From contig NC_068563.1 of NCBI RefSeq assembly GCF_022201045.2, positions 868,001 to 932,000 on the forward strand: a DNA stretch of 64,000 nt, in the 5' to 3' direction. This DNA comes from Citrus sinensis. Lineage: Eukaryota; Streptophyta; Magnoliopsida; Sapindales; Rutaceae. The notes beneath the pieces were generated by a model that was given only the letters and a program-made list of their open reading frames with translations, searched no databases and was not told where the DNA came from. A program made the position numbers and the translations under genes. Numbering within the stretch: the stretch's first letter is position 1; the number at the start of each line of letters is the position of its first letter. Positions 1 through 13,167 of this stretch are shown in pieces.

Positions 1-676
1 ATTTAGTTTCTGTCAACATAACAAAATACTTCAAATAATAAAAGCGTTTTTTCTCTAACATGATATTAGAGTCAAAACTTCATGTTTATTTTTCTCTGTG
101 TGAAAACTCTTATTTTTAATGCTCTTCTTTGAATGTATGTTTCAAATGAGAACGCCGGTTGAGACACTGTTTTTAATATTGAAGTTGGTCTTTACTCCAT
201 TAACTTTTGGGGTCTGAGTGGTTTCTCTTACAATAATAAACTTTAGCCATTAGGTTTTGTATACCTCTTCAAGTGTAATAACTAAGCAGGTAATTAGCTA
301 AGATTTCGTAGCAGGTAAATGTTTTATAAGATTGAAGTGTCTGCATTACTTCCACTGTAGGTTGACATACATGATGGAGGTATATTTAAGATTGAGCCAT
401 ATATTGTGGCTTTTAATCCATATTTGTTGCGGTATAAAACCACTACATGTCAAATGTAAGTGCTTAAATATTATTGTGGCTTTTTATTCTTTAGTTGTTA
501 TACGCCTTCAAAATTTTTGGAAGCTAGATTGACATTGAGAGTAATTCTTTTAGTGATGCTTAGAGGTCAAACCAATTGATCTTATGATTTGCTATTAAGT
601 TGGTAATTTGTTATGCTACGTTTTGTGTTCATTCAAGATGAATATTTAACAAACTTGATATGGATGGTTATTGCAG
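1..676 (+). other. Probable intron or upstream part of the SUVR-type gene
   Basis: AT-rich sequence with no reading frame I can tie to a protein family. The first recognisable exon of the methyltransferase begins at 677 after a TTGCAG acceptor, so this stretch is best read as an intron of that gene, with the N-terminal exons lying before the window. I found no SUVR-like coding block inside it. Confidence 0.5.
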
Positions 677-3022
677 TGACTGGTGTTTCTTATTCAACTC
701 CATTGCAACTTGTTTCATCCAACAATGGAGAGGCGAAACTCTCCATAGTTTACAACTCTGTATTAAACAATTATAAACACTTTCCAAGTTCGGATGTATT
801 CTTGAAAGTGGTTGAAGATAAAATTTGCAAGAAATATGGAATCACAGATCCTAAGTTTCGCATGAAAAAGCTAATGAGGGAATTATGCGAATACTTTTTG
901 GCAGTGGGCGCTAATGTGACCAATAGTGATCTACATTTACCGCCCATTCTTGATACATCACATAAAATTGAAGCAGAGTTTGAGGATAATGGCAAACATT
1001 ATCACCAAAGCAACTCCAAAAATCAGCCAAGCTCTCCAAATGTTGACGATTGCTGTAGTAAATTTGTGAATCCTCCATTTAACGTCACCAAGAATCCCAT
1101 TTTTGTTGAAGATATAACCCGAGGAGAGGAAAAACAACCAATTTCCTTGTTAAATGAAAATGGAACATCGGAGCTGCCCAAGTTTTTGTATATCTCAAAG
1201 AACACAGTTTATAAAAATGCTCATGTGAACTTTTCACTAGCTCGAATAGGTGATGAGAATTGTTGTTTAAACTGTTCAGGGAATTGTCTGTCAGCGCCGG
1301 CAAATTGTGCCTGCACTAGTGAAACAAGGGGTGACTTCGCTTATACAGCCGCAGGACTACTGGACGAGAAGTTTTTAAGAGAAAGTATTGCTATAATTAG
1401 GAGGAAAAATGATAAAAAGCATCTTTTTTACTGTGAAAATTGCCCACTTGAAAACAGATTGGTGAATGGTAACAGGAACCACAAAAGAAAGAGATCTGTA
1501 AAGCCATGCAAGGGCCATTTGATGAGAAAGTTCATTAAGGAATGCTGGGCTAAATGCGGATGCAGCTTGAATTGTGGAAACCGTGTTGTTCAGAGAGGTA
1601 TCACAGTGAAATTGCAGGTAAATATTTCAGCTCTTTCACTTCTGCATTTTTTTTTTTAATCTTAAGTTATGAGTAGCATATCATTAATTGAGGCTTGTGC
1701 ACAATAGTCTGCACGAAGAGTTCGTGTTTATTTATAGTGAAGCTAGCTGTTGTTGTCAGGTGTTCCAAGCATCTGAAGGGAAAGGATGGGGTGTTAGAAC
1801 TCTTGAGGCATTGGAGAAAGGCACTTTTGTTTGTGAGTATGTTGGCGAAGTTGTAACAAACCAGGAACTAGATGAGAGGAATGAGGAATTTTCCGGTGAT
1901 CGGCATACATATCCAGTGTTACTTGATGCAGATTGGGCTTCTGAAAGATTCTTGAAAGATGAAGAAGCTCTTTGCTTGGATGCAACGAAATTTGGAAATG
2001 TTGCAAGGTTTATAAATCACAGGTACTTTTGTCACACTTTTGAGTCAATGCTTTGTGCATTTATTTTGACGAAGAAGGACACATATGTCCTAATATCTTT
2101 TAATTAATTACCGATCACACCCTTAACGTTAAACCTGTAATAGAAAAATATAGTTTATAACTTTATGGTCTTTTAATTACTACTATTGTCAGTTTCATAG
2201 CATGTGTTTGTCAAAGGAAGGAACAATTTTATTTGGTGAAATTCACATTTTATCCTTTAATAGTAAAGTAGGAACAACTAAATTATAATGACAAGGATGC
2301 ACTAGGTAATTAAAAAAGAGGTCTGGTTAAGTTGGATTAATTCCACAGTAGAGCACTTCTGGTGACCGTACGATCATTGAAATAAATATTAAATTTGTAC
2401 TTATTATTATGATTTAACAGTCATCATCAGTACTTCACCATAGAGCTTGATCCAACTTAGCTATTGTCTTAAAAAAGATTTGAGACTTGAGTAATAAATA
2501 TGAGGAATATTACAGGCCTATTAAAGATCATTCTCCATTCTTTATTAGAAAAGTTTTGTTTTTGTTGCTTAGTTACCACTTAATTTAAACTTTTTTCAAC
2601 ATGTATATCTATGTGTTACAATTTACAGATGTTACGATGCTAATTTGATCGAGATACCTGTAGAGATAGAGACCCCGGATCATCACTATTATCATGTATG
2701 TAATCTCAGAATTTCATTGTTTTTCGTTGAATCTTATTATGTAGAAGATAACTAAAACTTTCTACAGGTGGCTTTTTTCACAACAAGAAAGGTCGAAGTG
2801 AATGAAGAATTGAACTGGGTAAGTAGATTTTACCTCTTAGAGTGTGCATTATTTATCATGTGGTAATTGAAATGTTTAATTCTGTCTTGATTCATGGTTT
2901 AAGATTCAAAATTCCATTGGCCGCAGGATTATGGTATCGATTTTAGTGATGAAACCCATCCAATCAAAGCATTCGACTGCAAATGTGGAAGCTTTTTCTG
3001 TAGCATGAAGTCACAATCTTAA
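677..3022 (+). CDS. SUVR4/SUVR1-like SET-domain histone H3 lysine methyltransferase (5' partial)
   Basis: Exons 677-1617, 1760-2022, 2629-2695, 2768-2818 and 2927-3022 join in frame and all introns are GT-AG. The first exon holds a conserved SUVR region followed by a cysteine-rich pre-SET module (CCLNCSGNC, CAC, YCENCP, CWAKCGC, LNCGN), which binds a zinc cluster. The SET core follows: GWGVRTLE, CEYVGEVV, FINH-R joined to CYDANL (the NHxC motif across an exon border) and ELNWDYG. The post-SET tail is CKCGSFFC. The SET and post-SET part resembles Arabidopsis SUVR4, a nuclear enzyme that adds methyl groups to H3K9 and acts on transposons. The expected N-terminal WIYLD domain is not in the window. 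No break is visible, so the gene looks functional. SUVR1, SUVR2 and SUVR4 cannot be told apart without an alignment. Confidence 0.9.
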
Positions 3023-4242
3023 GTTTTAAGTAAATCTTGTTCTTTTGTCTTATATCTGAATGGAACTGAATTGCTGAATTGCTGATCTCAAAAAATGCCC
3101 TCTTCGTTAAAGAATTAACCTTTGTTCTGCACACTATGTCCGTTCTTGCTATAGTAAATTGGTACATAATCGTTATTTCATCTTCAGGAGTCCATGTTCA
3201 ACTACACCGTTAAGCCGTGGAATCGCTTTTCCAGCAGATTACTCATCAAAATTCTGTGATTTATCTCTCTTTTGTAATGCATTATTCTGTAACCTTCGAA
3301 CCCCATTTTAATTTTTCTAGTTTAAATCTGTGTGTTTATTTATCAAATTCTGTGCCATTGAACCATATCTTTAGAGCTTCCAGAGATAATTATCGTCAGC
3401 AATTGCAAGGGTTGGTTATTTGACTCTTTAATTTGCATTTTTGACCTGCTAAATTTATAATAGAGCTGAGCTCACAAATAGCTGGATGGAGAATGTCTAA
3501 AAAAAAAAAATTGCTTTTACAAAATTATCCTCGAATTTAAAAAAAAAAAAAAAAAACCCTCATGCTATAGGAGCAAACATTATCCTCGCCAAGAATTTCA
3601 AAATAGCCCTCATGCTATAGGAGCAAACCTTGTAATTGAGAATTCAGTTGCACTGGATTTAGAATGAGTGCAATTTTTTAGGCTAAGACGCGAAATGAAG
3701 GGGGACTTCCATTTTGTGAGAAAATTAAGAATATTGTTAACATAAGCTGTAAGCATACTTCTGAATAATACATAACATGCTCTGAAAATTAAATGCGGAA
3801 GTTTTAGGACCTAACCTCCAGCTATTGATGTGTCCTTTGCAACTGTTTGCTTTCGATTTTGATACTTCTGTAGCTTCAGTAATCAGTAATGATGGTGTAG
3901 TTTTTGTTTTCTTTTTTTATTACAAGCTGTCAGGGACCAAAATCATTTTATCATCTCATTATATTATCATCTTTTCATCATACGTGAAGTAATGGTAGTT
4001 ATAATTAGCTATCATAACATCTAACAACTAGCTCCAAACTTGGTAGAATTAATGTCAATGAAATGTTGGTCCATATTGATCCACATATTGGTCCACATAC
4101 TAGAGACTTCTTTTAAAAAAAATACCTCGACATCCAGGTGCCCAACATAAGCAACATAATTTAGACAACTCCTCTTTAGTCTTTACTTAGAAGTTCACGT
4201 AATAACGAAATAATAACGCAAAGAAATTAAAAGATTTGAGTT
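3023..4242. other. Intergenic, with a small local duplication
   Basis: No coding signal. Two poly-A runs (about 3499-3510 and 3540-3556) flank a short direct repeat: CCTCATGCTATAGGAGCAAA occurs near 3559 and again near 3608, each copy preceded by related text. The rest is AT-rich spacer and presumably holds the 3' ends of both flanking genes, since the SUVR gene and the next gene converge here. Confidence 0.6.
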
Positions 4243-4671
4243 TCATAGCTCCTTAGGGATGCTTTGGAGCACAGGTCTCCAAGAACGTAGCCGGTTCTCC
4301 TTCCCTGGATTAACGGCTCTCAAAATATGCTTTCTTCTCAGAAGATTCAGCCGCTGCTCCACTGAAGATGCCGTTAATGGCGAATTACCAGCTGGGATTT
4401 GACTGTGATGAGCACCATTCGTATTCGTATTCATTACTTGAAGCATTTGCTTTAAATCCTGCTTCCTCACCCTGATCTTCATTCTCACAACTCCATTATC
4501 ATCATTACTTGTTTCTGAAACAATATTATTATTACCTCCTCCACCTCCATTCACCTGTGCAATGGCTTCCATTACACTGCTCATCATGGTCCTTTGTTGC
4601 TGTCGAATTTTCGAGGCACGAAGCTCTCTCTTTGGTGATGCTTTGCCTCCTGAAACCTTCAAATAGTCCAT
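4243..4671 (-). CDS. Small PADRE/DUF4228-like plant protein
   Basis: Single-exon frame of 142 residues from ATG at 4671 to TAG at 4243. The middle is basic and amphipathic (VVRMKIRVRKQDLKQML), then comes SSVEQRLNLLRRK, and the chain ends with RSWRPVLQSIPKEL. The central VRVKI-type strand and the C-terminal WRPxLQSIPE block are the hallmarks of the plant PADRE (DUF4228) family, whose members are often induced by stress and pathogens and have unknown biochemistry. A glycine/asparagine-rich linker (residues about 42-50) lies before the domain. The usual N-terminal MGNC myristoylation motif is absent, since this protein starts MDYLKVSGG. Downstream of the gene lies the convergent SUVR gene. The family call is from motif memory only. 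Confidence 0.6.
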   Translation of the reverse strand: MDYLKVSGGKASPKRELRASKIRQQQRTMMSSVMEAIAQVNGGGGGNNNIVSETSNDDNGVVRMKIRVRKQDLKQMLQVMNTNTNGAHHSQIPAGNSPLTASSVEQRLNLLRRKHILRAVNPGKENRLRSWRPVLQSIPKEL

Positions 4672-6699
4672 GTAATTTTTTAATTCTCTTCTCTAAGTTA
4701 TTTTTGTTTTAATGCTTCCTTTATCTGTTTGTAGTGTTTGCAGCAAAGCTCCTGCACATTAATTGAGCCTTAAATAGTGATGGATTGTCAACAGATAAAT
4801 AATACATTAACTCAAGGCACATTAGTTAATTAATTTTAATTTGATCAGACCCTCAATAATCCGAATACAACTCCAAATAGCTAGCTGTATACAGTTGATA
4901 TCAATTAATTACTAGAGAATCTAATTACCTTTTTTTTTTCCTCCGCTCGAGAGGGAGGAGAAAATCTAGAATGCATCAGAAGTGTTACGTCACCCATACA
5001 ATAAGTAAATAATGTTATGACATGTGTGCGTTTATTTTAAAATACCATCATATAAATGATGGTTATATTAAATTTGATTATACATATTATACATGTATCA
5101 ATTAGTTGTAATACATTAGAATTTCTCGTAGGAAGAATATCATCATTGGTTTCATTGACTTTGTTTTTAGAAAAAGGGGAAAAAAACCAAATGCCAACTT
5201 CAAATAGATATATAGACAGCTTTAATTTATGCCTCAACTAAGCATGAAGGATGAAAATGAAAGTGGACCGACGCCGGCGGCGGCAGGTCACACATGCTAA
5301 GCCTATTACCGCGCTGGATTTACCATCATCGCATGGCATGTAGTACATGAAAGAATCTCGATCGTTGATTCAAAATATTGCAACCTGCCTGAGTTAATTA
5401 TTTGATAATGATAATGATATGATATGATAAATTAATTATTTATTTGTTTCATAATTGAACGTACTTTGAGAACTAAAGCTATCGGTGGTTCACCCTTCAC
5501 CTGCCAATAATTTCATTGATTCAAAATATTGCAACTTCCCTGAGTCTATGTGAATAATTTTTATTTACTAAAACCAATTTCTCAATTCCGATTGAAAAAA
5601 AAAAGGGAAAGAACAGACAAACCTGAATAATGATAATGTTACTCAGCTGCTTCTAGAAAAACACAGTACCATAGCATTGAAATTAAAAAAAAAAAAAAAA
5701 CAAAAAATAATAATATTAGGGATCTCAATATTTGAGTCCGAACTTAAATTCTAATACTATGTGTTATTTATTTATTGGATACTTATCATTGTTCAAACAA
5801 ACAGTAGTTTACTAAATCATTTCTCCTAAAAGTATAATAACATGCATTTTTGAAGTACCTTGAAAATATTTCCAATCCTTGGCCCTCCAAAATAACAATG
5901 ATCATTTTGAACTCACTGCAACAAAATGATGAAATAAGCACTCAAATTGTTCAAATAAAGGATCATGCAAAATATTTCATTCCTCAGGACAGAGATCCCA
6001 GAAAATATGTCCACAATTCGATATGATCAAGGTGAAAGTGAAGAACAAGAGAGTTAGTTATTCATGCTACGTATGAATGAAAAAGAAACTACACTAGATC
6101 TGAGCGAATCCCTCGTCAATTTCCATAAATGGTTCGTTTTTGGCAAGAGGTGGACATTAATTTATGTAATTTTGGGTGCATGGTACAGACCAGCCTCCGA
6201 TAATTGTGAACTTGATCATCACTGATTGTTTAACATGGAAATTGCAAGTTTTTCTTACTGCGTCTTGCCTTCTTCATCTTTGGTATGTTTGATTTGAAAA
6301 AATAATAAGGTAAGGAGAAGAGAAGAAAGGAAAGGAGGAAGGAAATAAAAGAAAAGATGATTTCATATCAAATCAAATAAGTAACATTGAAATTAATTTT
6401 TTTTTCCTCATTTTCTCTCCCCCTCTCTCCTTTCCATTCCGCTGCTCTCCTCTCATTTTTTTTTAACCGACTTCAGTATTTACTAACATTACAAAGAAAT
6501 GAAGTAGGTTTAAATACAAAACCCACTTTGTTGTTAATAAAAAAGAAAATCGTATTATGCTTGAGCAAACTGGACTTTCTCCATGTGGTTACCATGATAA
6601 ATAATCACCAAATTGAAACAACTTTATTTTCATTGAACAAGGCCTTCACTAAATACCTTGTTACACGGAATATAAAAATAAAATTATAACAAATAATAT
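4672..6699. other. Intergenic, AT-rich, no gene seen
   Basis: Upstream region of the PADRE-like gene and downstream region of the next minus-strand gene. It contains poly-A/T runs (4930s, 5600s, 5685-5700) and a short repeated phrase (TGATTCAAAATATTGCAAC at about 5367 and 5518). The small open frames here have no family resemblance and poor codon character. Confidence 0.55.
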
Positions 6700-8458
6700 T
6701 CACAAAATTTCCACGACGAAGAGGAAAGCAGCCAGCAGGGTATGAAAATTCTGCAACAATAACCAGAAAATCTGCAAGCCATGGAAGATAGTATTCATAC
6801 CGATGACATTAGACTGTCCTCCAACTTGAACAGCTTTCATAATGTCCCGGTTCTGTTTCCTCTCTCTTTTCAGCTTTTCTGTATCTTCTGATTAAGAGCA
6901 GCCTCTTCATGTACACAAGGAATAAAAAAATACAAAACCAAACTGGTAGTTAAATAACGCTCTCCCATGCAAATTTGCAAGAGCACTCTACTATTGAGAT
7001 ATTGGCTCATAAGTTTGATGCTCCTGCCCCTTGTTATGATGTTGATTGATGCATAAGCAACTGTATGAGTTTAATTAGCAAGATAAGCCTCAACCTAGGT
7101 TGGTTTCAAAATATTCTAGAGTATATGAAACACCATGTGTGCGCACACAGCAAGAGGGAATAGAAGAAAGAGAAACCAGAGTTGGCAGAAGGAAACATTG
7201 ACATCAACTTTAAATTTATTGAAGGATGCTGGAACACAGCATTCAGTATACATTCAGAAATGTGATAAAATGCCAATTAAAAAGAATACTAATTTACAAA
7301 TAAGTTTAATATGCTTGAAATAAATTGCCAACAAACCAATAGGGCAATAGGGTAACATGTTGAAGATTTTTCCATTTATTTGCGTTTCAGTCATGCAAGA
7401 ATAATTTAAATAACAAACCATTGAACAAAAATTAGATCAAAATCCGAACAAAAGTAACAAACTGAGTTTTGCAGCTTCATAATACCTTTTCGAATCAATG
7501 TGAAGACATGTCTTTAGCTCTTCAACGGTCAAGATATCGTCATTATCACATTTTAATAAATTGCAACCAGCAACAAATGCTAGAGGCTCAGCTGAGCCTG
7601 GGAAAAGTGATAAATCCTTAACCTTCTCCTTCAGATGTTCCATCAAAATGAACCCTGAATGCGATCCAAAAAGAAACTAACAGTCAGACAAATATGAAGT
7701 ACAAAAATCAACTTCAAACATCCATAATCGGTGAGTTGTTTTGCGTCTGAATCATAAATTTTCGCAGGCTAGTAGGCATATCTGACATTCACCGACATTA
7801 GTTTCAATTAATGTGTTAATTCTTATTAAGACAAGACATGCAATATTAGTTATCTTAACCACCCCAACCCACAATTCATCAAAATCCTCTAAACATGAAA
7901 TTTAGATGTATGATGAAAGGAGTAAAAAGAATCATAAACAAAAATTAATAGTGATGTAACTACAACTTGGTTATATAATTCATTAAAGAATTTGTTATTC
8001 AAAATAACGGATGTAAGAAATTTTGGAGAATGGTAAACCAAGCTCAAATATTCGCCTAACAACTCTATCAACTCTAAGAAATAACTATGTTAAAATATAT
8101 GTTACTCAATATTTCATTAATCTCCAAGCGTAAACAATGAATGCCGAAGGATGAAAATGAAAAGAAATACCTAGGGCTCGAAGTGTCTTCAAATCAAACT
8201 TATTGGCAAGTTCTTGATGGCCAATTACTTTAGCACGTTGTAAAACAAGCAGCTTTAAGCTAATAAGCATGTCCTGCTCAAAAGAAAAAAAAGAAAGAGA
8301 GAGCTGACTTTCTAGGTCAAATTTCTTTTTCAAGAAGAAGTGATAACTAGTGGAAGAACAAGAGATCTTACAAGCTCGGATTCGGAGAGGGAACAAAGCC
8401 AACTGACATCTTCGACCCTATTCTTACTCAATATTTCATTCATCTCCTTCACTTCCAT
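6700..8458 (-). CDS. Unrecognised plant protein, four-exon model
   Basis: A frame-consistent model runs from ATG at 8458 through 8372-8458, 8171-8273, 7463-7654 and 6700-6887 and gives 189 residues. The first three exons are the best supported. They have an N-terminal acidic stretch (MEVKEMNEILSKNRVEDVSW), then LQRAKVIGHQELANKFDL, FILMEHLKEKVKDLSLFPG, and CDNDDILTVEELKTCL, which resembles an EF-hand or acidic helix but is not a clear one. Exon 4 is charged (LKRERKQNRDIMKAVQVGG) and, if read through, ends in a hydrophobic tail that could be a membrane anchor. The exon 3 donor at 7462 is weak; a better donor at 7485 would break the frame into exon 4. A GT at 6800 could splice to a further exon. 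I do not recognise the family. Confidence 0.45.
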
Positions 8459-10988
8459 GACTTCACCTCTCTCTCTCTTCTTTCACTCTACGCGGTGGCA
8501 GCTCTGCCCCTCTCTCTCCCTCGTGCGCAGCGTCTGTAAATTTGAAAACTAGGATTTAGGATTAGGGAAGTAGGTATTAGTTTTTCTGTTTTCCATTTAT
8601 ATTCTAAAAATAAAATAAAATTAAAAAATAACGGGTCTATTTGGAATTATAGTGGGTGTGAAGAAAAATAAAAAATTTATTAATTAAATTTATATCAGCA
8701 CTGATGTTTGCCCTAGGTCAAACCCCAAAGATTCCAAAAACAACGCCGTTTTAAAGATTTTTTTTTAATCGAAATCGCTATCTGCACTGCACTGAGGATT
8801 TAAATTCTGCTTTCTCTTAACTGTTATCTTCCATCTTTCTTCTCAAATACACACTTACTGTTATCTTCCTTCTGGGCACACAATTTAGCTTCTTTTAAAT
8901 TCTGATTTATCAAGCATAAATCTAGAAAATCTAGAAAACCATGAACAACATTTTCAGAAACAGAGTACCACCAACTCAAACAGAACCAACTTATCAAACC
9001 ACTATAACCCAGCTTGTATATTTCTCTTTACTTATTTCTAAGCCTGCCAGCTTCTTCATCCATGGGCTGATCAAGCTTCTAATCCAAGACGACATGCTGA
9101 CCTTGTTAGTCTCACTGTCTTCATTTGTGTTCTTTATAAACAATGATTTTAACAACAAATTCATGATGCCGTAACTAAATTGAAAAATTAAGACAACTCT
9201 AATCAATTTAAGACAAAACAGCGAGAAAAACCCACAATAGGGTAACTCAACATTTTCGACAGATTTTCAAAACTCTACAATAATTTCTTAGAATTTCTAC
9301 AATTAAAAAAAAATAAAGCTTACTTGAGGTGGAGTTGGTGTCTTGGTGATGGTTTGTTGCTGGTTTGGTTCGGGCGCTGGGTTCGATGGCTGCTGCTGCG
9401 TCGCCCGGGTTCGGTGCTGAGTTCGCTGCTGGGCTCGCGTGCTGGTGCTGCTGTTGCGCCGCGTGCTGCCGCACGGGCTCGCTTGGCTGCGTCGCGATTG
9501 CTGAACGGTGAGGCTGCGTCGCAATTTCTGTCTTGCTGAACGGTGTGGCTGCAATCGTTGTGTTGGATGTTGCCTCTTGGGTGGGTGCCGTGGCTGCAAT
9601 TGTGGCTTCACTTAGGTTTTGTGTTTTGGCCTTTAGTAATTGGGTGTGAATCGTAAGAGTATCAGACTCATTTAGGGTTGGCCGTTTTTGTTTTGTGCTT
9701 TCGTTTTTTTGAATTATTTTTTATTTATATATTACAAAGCCCGAGCCTTTTTATCAAGCCCAGGCCTTATATACTTTGCATTTTCTAAGCCCTTTTCCAA
9801 ATCTTGTCCTGCAGGCTGGGCTTAAAACCCGCGGCCCCAGGCCGAACCGGCCCGAATGTTTTTGTCAAGCCTACCAACTATATTGCTGAACGAAAAAGCA
9901 AGCGGCTATTTTTTTTTAAATAATAATTTATTAACTCCTCTTTGCAAATATGTATTTACGGTATTTTAGATTATATTTATCAGACCAAAAATCAAATGGT
10001 ATTTATTTTAATACAAATATTTTATAGCCATTCACTCCTTCGCTATTCAACATTAAAATTTTCTGTTAGCTATTATAATTTTATATTTACTTCCTCAAAA
10101 TTTTGATTGGGATAACATAAATTTCCTAGGAATTCACTTGAAAATATAAATATAAATTTATATTACTGGTTTTGATTACTGAGCTGGCATTATTCAAAAT
10201 ATAAATTTAATTTCCCAACATTATTCAAAATATAAATTTTGATTGCTGAGCTGATCATTACCCACTTGATTACTGGTGTTCACTTCCTTTGTATTTTGCT
10301 GATGCTCCACGTCTCTATCTCTTCTGTGTTTTATGTCATCCTGTTTCTGCCTTTAACTAAATATACATCAGTCGCTTATCTCAACTTTCTTCTTCTTACC
10401 GGTTCCGGTACTTTTGTGATGTCAAGACTCTAAAGAAAGCATCTCAAAAATCATCTTTTCCCGTGTTGAAGCCACAAAATGCTTTGATATTAGCTCCAAA
10501 AACCTTTCATAATTAAGGGTATTAAGAAAGAAAATTGTGGAGCATTTTTGGGTCAAGCAGTGGCCTGTTTATGTCTGTAAATATATATATATATATATAT
10601 ATTATATTTATGCCTATAAATATTAAAAGATAAAAAACAAAGAAGTTTTTCAAGTATATTTCGAAAAGCGCCCCCGAGTCCCTGACATCCTTAGGCACCA
10701 ATACTTTTTATAATATTTTGTCAAAAAGACAAGGATATTATCATACTACATCGACAAGGGAATTCATAATTTATATCGAAGAGTTCAGTGGACCTCCGGT
10801 TATCCTTGTGTTCATAATTTCGTGTTTGAGGTTCATTAATTGCTTTAGCGGAGCCTTTTCTTCCTATACTGCAGCCATTTTTTGCTTATGATTTCGTAAC
10901 AAGATTCCTCTACGGCTAGAATAATGAGAAAACAGTAGTAATGAAATAATTTGCTAGAGCCCCTAGCACCCGTTTGACCAAATAGATC
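8459..10988. other. Intergenic, with a GC-rich low-complexity block at 9320-9860
   Basis: After the presumed leader of the minus-strand gene (pyrimidine-rich, 8460-8530) the sequence is AT-rich. At 9320-9620 it becomes CGY-rich low-complexity DNA that opens Gln/Arg/Ser-rich frames in several phases. At 9740-9860 it has GCCCGAGCC, GCGGCCCCAGGCC and GAACCGGCCCGAATG, a run of C/G clusters typical of the ends of plant hAT-type elements. I could not fix terminal repeats or a target duplication. A (TA)n run sits at about 10579-10601. No gene is supported. Confidence 0.45.
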
Positions 10989-13167
10989 ATGGAAGAAGAT
11001 GAAGATATTGTGATCGTGGGAGCTGGAATTGCTGGCTTGACAACATCTTTGGCGCTTCACAGGTATTCACCAACTGATTGAACGTAAAGTTGTGAATTTG
11101 TGCATGCTATATCTGTAATTATATTTTGATTAGAGTTGCAGGCTGGGAATCAGGAGCTTAGTATTGGAATCATCAGAGAGCTTGAGGGTCACAGGATTTG
11201 CAATAACATTATGGACTAATGCTTGGAGGGCCTTAGATGCTGTTGGCATCAGTGATTCTCTTCGCCAACAACACATACAGCTCCAGGGGTAACTTAAAAC
11301 ATCTGATTCTACTACCAAGTTGTTCTTATCATGAATATAACCAGAACTATTGATAGTTTCTTTAATCTATTTCCTAACTGCATCTCGGAATACTGGTGCC
11401 TCACTTATCACTAGTAGTACTGATAGTTTATGATTGCTTGACGCTGACCTGAATTGATCCGATGCAGGATGGTGGTTGCTTCTTCAGTTTCTTGTCAACC
11501 TGCTTCAGAGATATCATTTAAGACCAAGGGAAATCGGTAAATTATCTCATAATGTTATAATGCCTCATCATTTCATCCCCCACATTACCATTTTTCTAGA
11601 TTACTTTCTTTGTATGCGAATGAGTATTAATAATGTAGTATGAGATGCTTAGTGGAGGCCATGAAGTTCGATCTGTCAAAAGGAGCTTGTTGATGGAAGC
11701 GCTTGAAAGGGAACTTCCAAGTGGCACCATAAGGTACTCCTCCAAGGTAGTTTCGGTTGAGGAATCTGGATTATTTAAGCTTGTGTATCTAGCTGATGGA
11801 GCCGTTTTTAAAACTAAGGTAAAATAACAGCTAAACTTATATATTTTCAAAATATTCAGGCTACTCAATGGTATAATTATGTGACAGCGGCAATATTGGC
11901 AACCTATGTGATGGATGAATTGCAAAAACATGTAAATGAGCTTGATAATATGTTTATATCATGTTGATAATGGAATATGATCCTTAAACTCTGTGCTGCT
12001 CTAATTTGTGAGCTGCTGCTCGTCCAGTTTTCAGAACTTTATCATTTGCATTGCTTTGTGATGAAAGGTCTTGATTGGCTGTGATGGAGTGAACTCAGTG
12101 GTGGCAAAATGGCTCGGGTTCAAGAAACCGGCTTTTGCAGGAAGATCTGACATAAGGGGTTGCACAGATTTCAAGTTGAGACACGGCCTTGAGCCGAAAT
12201 TCCAGCAGTTCCTTGGGAAAGGTTTTCGATATGGTTTTCTCCCTTGCAATGATCAAACTGTTTATTGGTTTTTCAACTGGTGTCCGTCCAACCAAGGTAA
12301 TTATCCCTTCCTCTCAACCTTGATTAGTTCAGCTATTCAGGTATGGGAAATGTATCAGTAGATATGGTTATGCAGCATATCATCAGATCAGCGAGTACGA
12401 AACCTTGAAGCTTAGATTACCTTACAAAAGTTTATGGTAACATAAGTTATTCAAGTAAAATTTCATTGTTCAAGAGGAACATGGCAACTCTAGATTCGCC
12501 AAAGTCATATCATCAACAATCCTTACTGAGTTTCTTGGTTGTCTGCATAATCATTAATGTTACGTTCACTTCTAGGTTTGTCACTTTCTGATCAGCATTT
12601 GGCAAAATTTCACTGATTGTAGATAAAGAGCTAGAGGGCAACCCAGATAAGACGAAGCAGTTTGTGTTGAGCAAGTGTCATGATTTACCCGAGCAAGTAA
12701 AGGCTATTGTAGAAAACACTCCGTTAGATAGTATATTAGTATCTCCACTACGATACCGATATCCATGGGAAGTTCTATGGGGAAATATCAGCAAAGGAAA
12801 TGTGTGTGTAGCTGGAGATGCATTTCACCCCATGACACCGGACATAGGTCAAGGTGGGTGTGCGGCTTTGGAAGATGGCATTATTTTAGCCAGGTGTATC
12901 GCTGAAGCCTCAACTGAAAAACCAAGCGGAGTGACTAAAGACAAAGCTGGTGAGGACAAGGAGGAATTTAAGAGAAATGAAATTGGACTGAAAAGATATG
13001 CAACAGAGAGGAGATGGAGAAGCTGTGAGCTCATCAGCATGGCTTATATTGTTGGCTATGATGGGAAGATAATAAACTTCCTGAGAGATAAAATCTTTTC
13101 AGTTCTTCTGGGTAGGCTGATGATGAAGATACTTGAGTTTGATTGTGGAAAGCTCTGCATTTCTTGA
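10989..13167 (+). CDS. FAD-dependent monooxygenase, MO1/CTF2-like (tandem copy 1)
   Basis: Six exons (10989-11062, 11142-11288, 11468-11536, 11653-11818, 12068-12296, 12623-13167) join without a break to give 409 residues. Residues 7-17 ([11 protein letters not shown]) are the Rossmann FAD-binding motif. The second FAD motif is [17 protein letters not shown] around residues 291-307, followed by CAALEDG, and IGCDGVNS is the DG motif of class A flavoprotein monooxygenases. This is the plant family of MO1/MO2 and CTF2, related to salicylate hydroxylase and zeaxanthin epoxidase. The substrate is unknown. No transit peptide is apparent. The protein is close to the second copy at 18099, with identical exon lengths (74, 147, 69, 166, 229, 545), so the two arose by tandem duplication. 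No lesion is seen. Confidence 0.88.

Noticed and set aside
6387-6689. 100-codon plus-strand frame in the spacer
   Set aside because: It overlaps no conserved family, and the opposite strand at 6700 upward holds the better exon model.
9247-9611. Gln/Arg/Ser-rich frames on the minus strand
   Set aside because: Low-complexity, open in several phases at once, with no start context or exon support.
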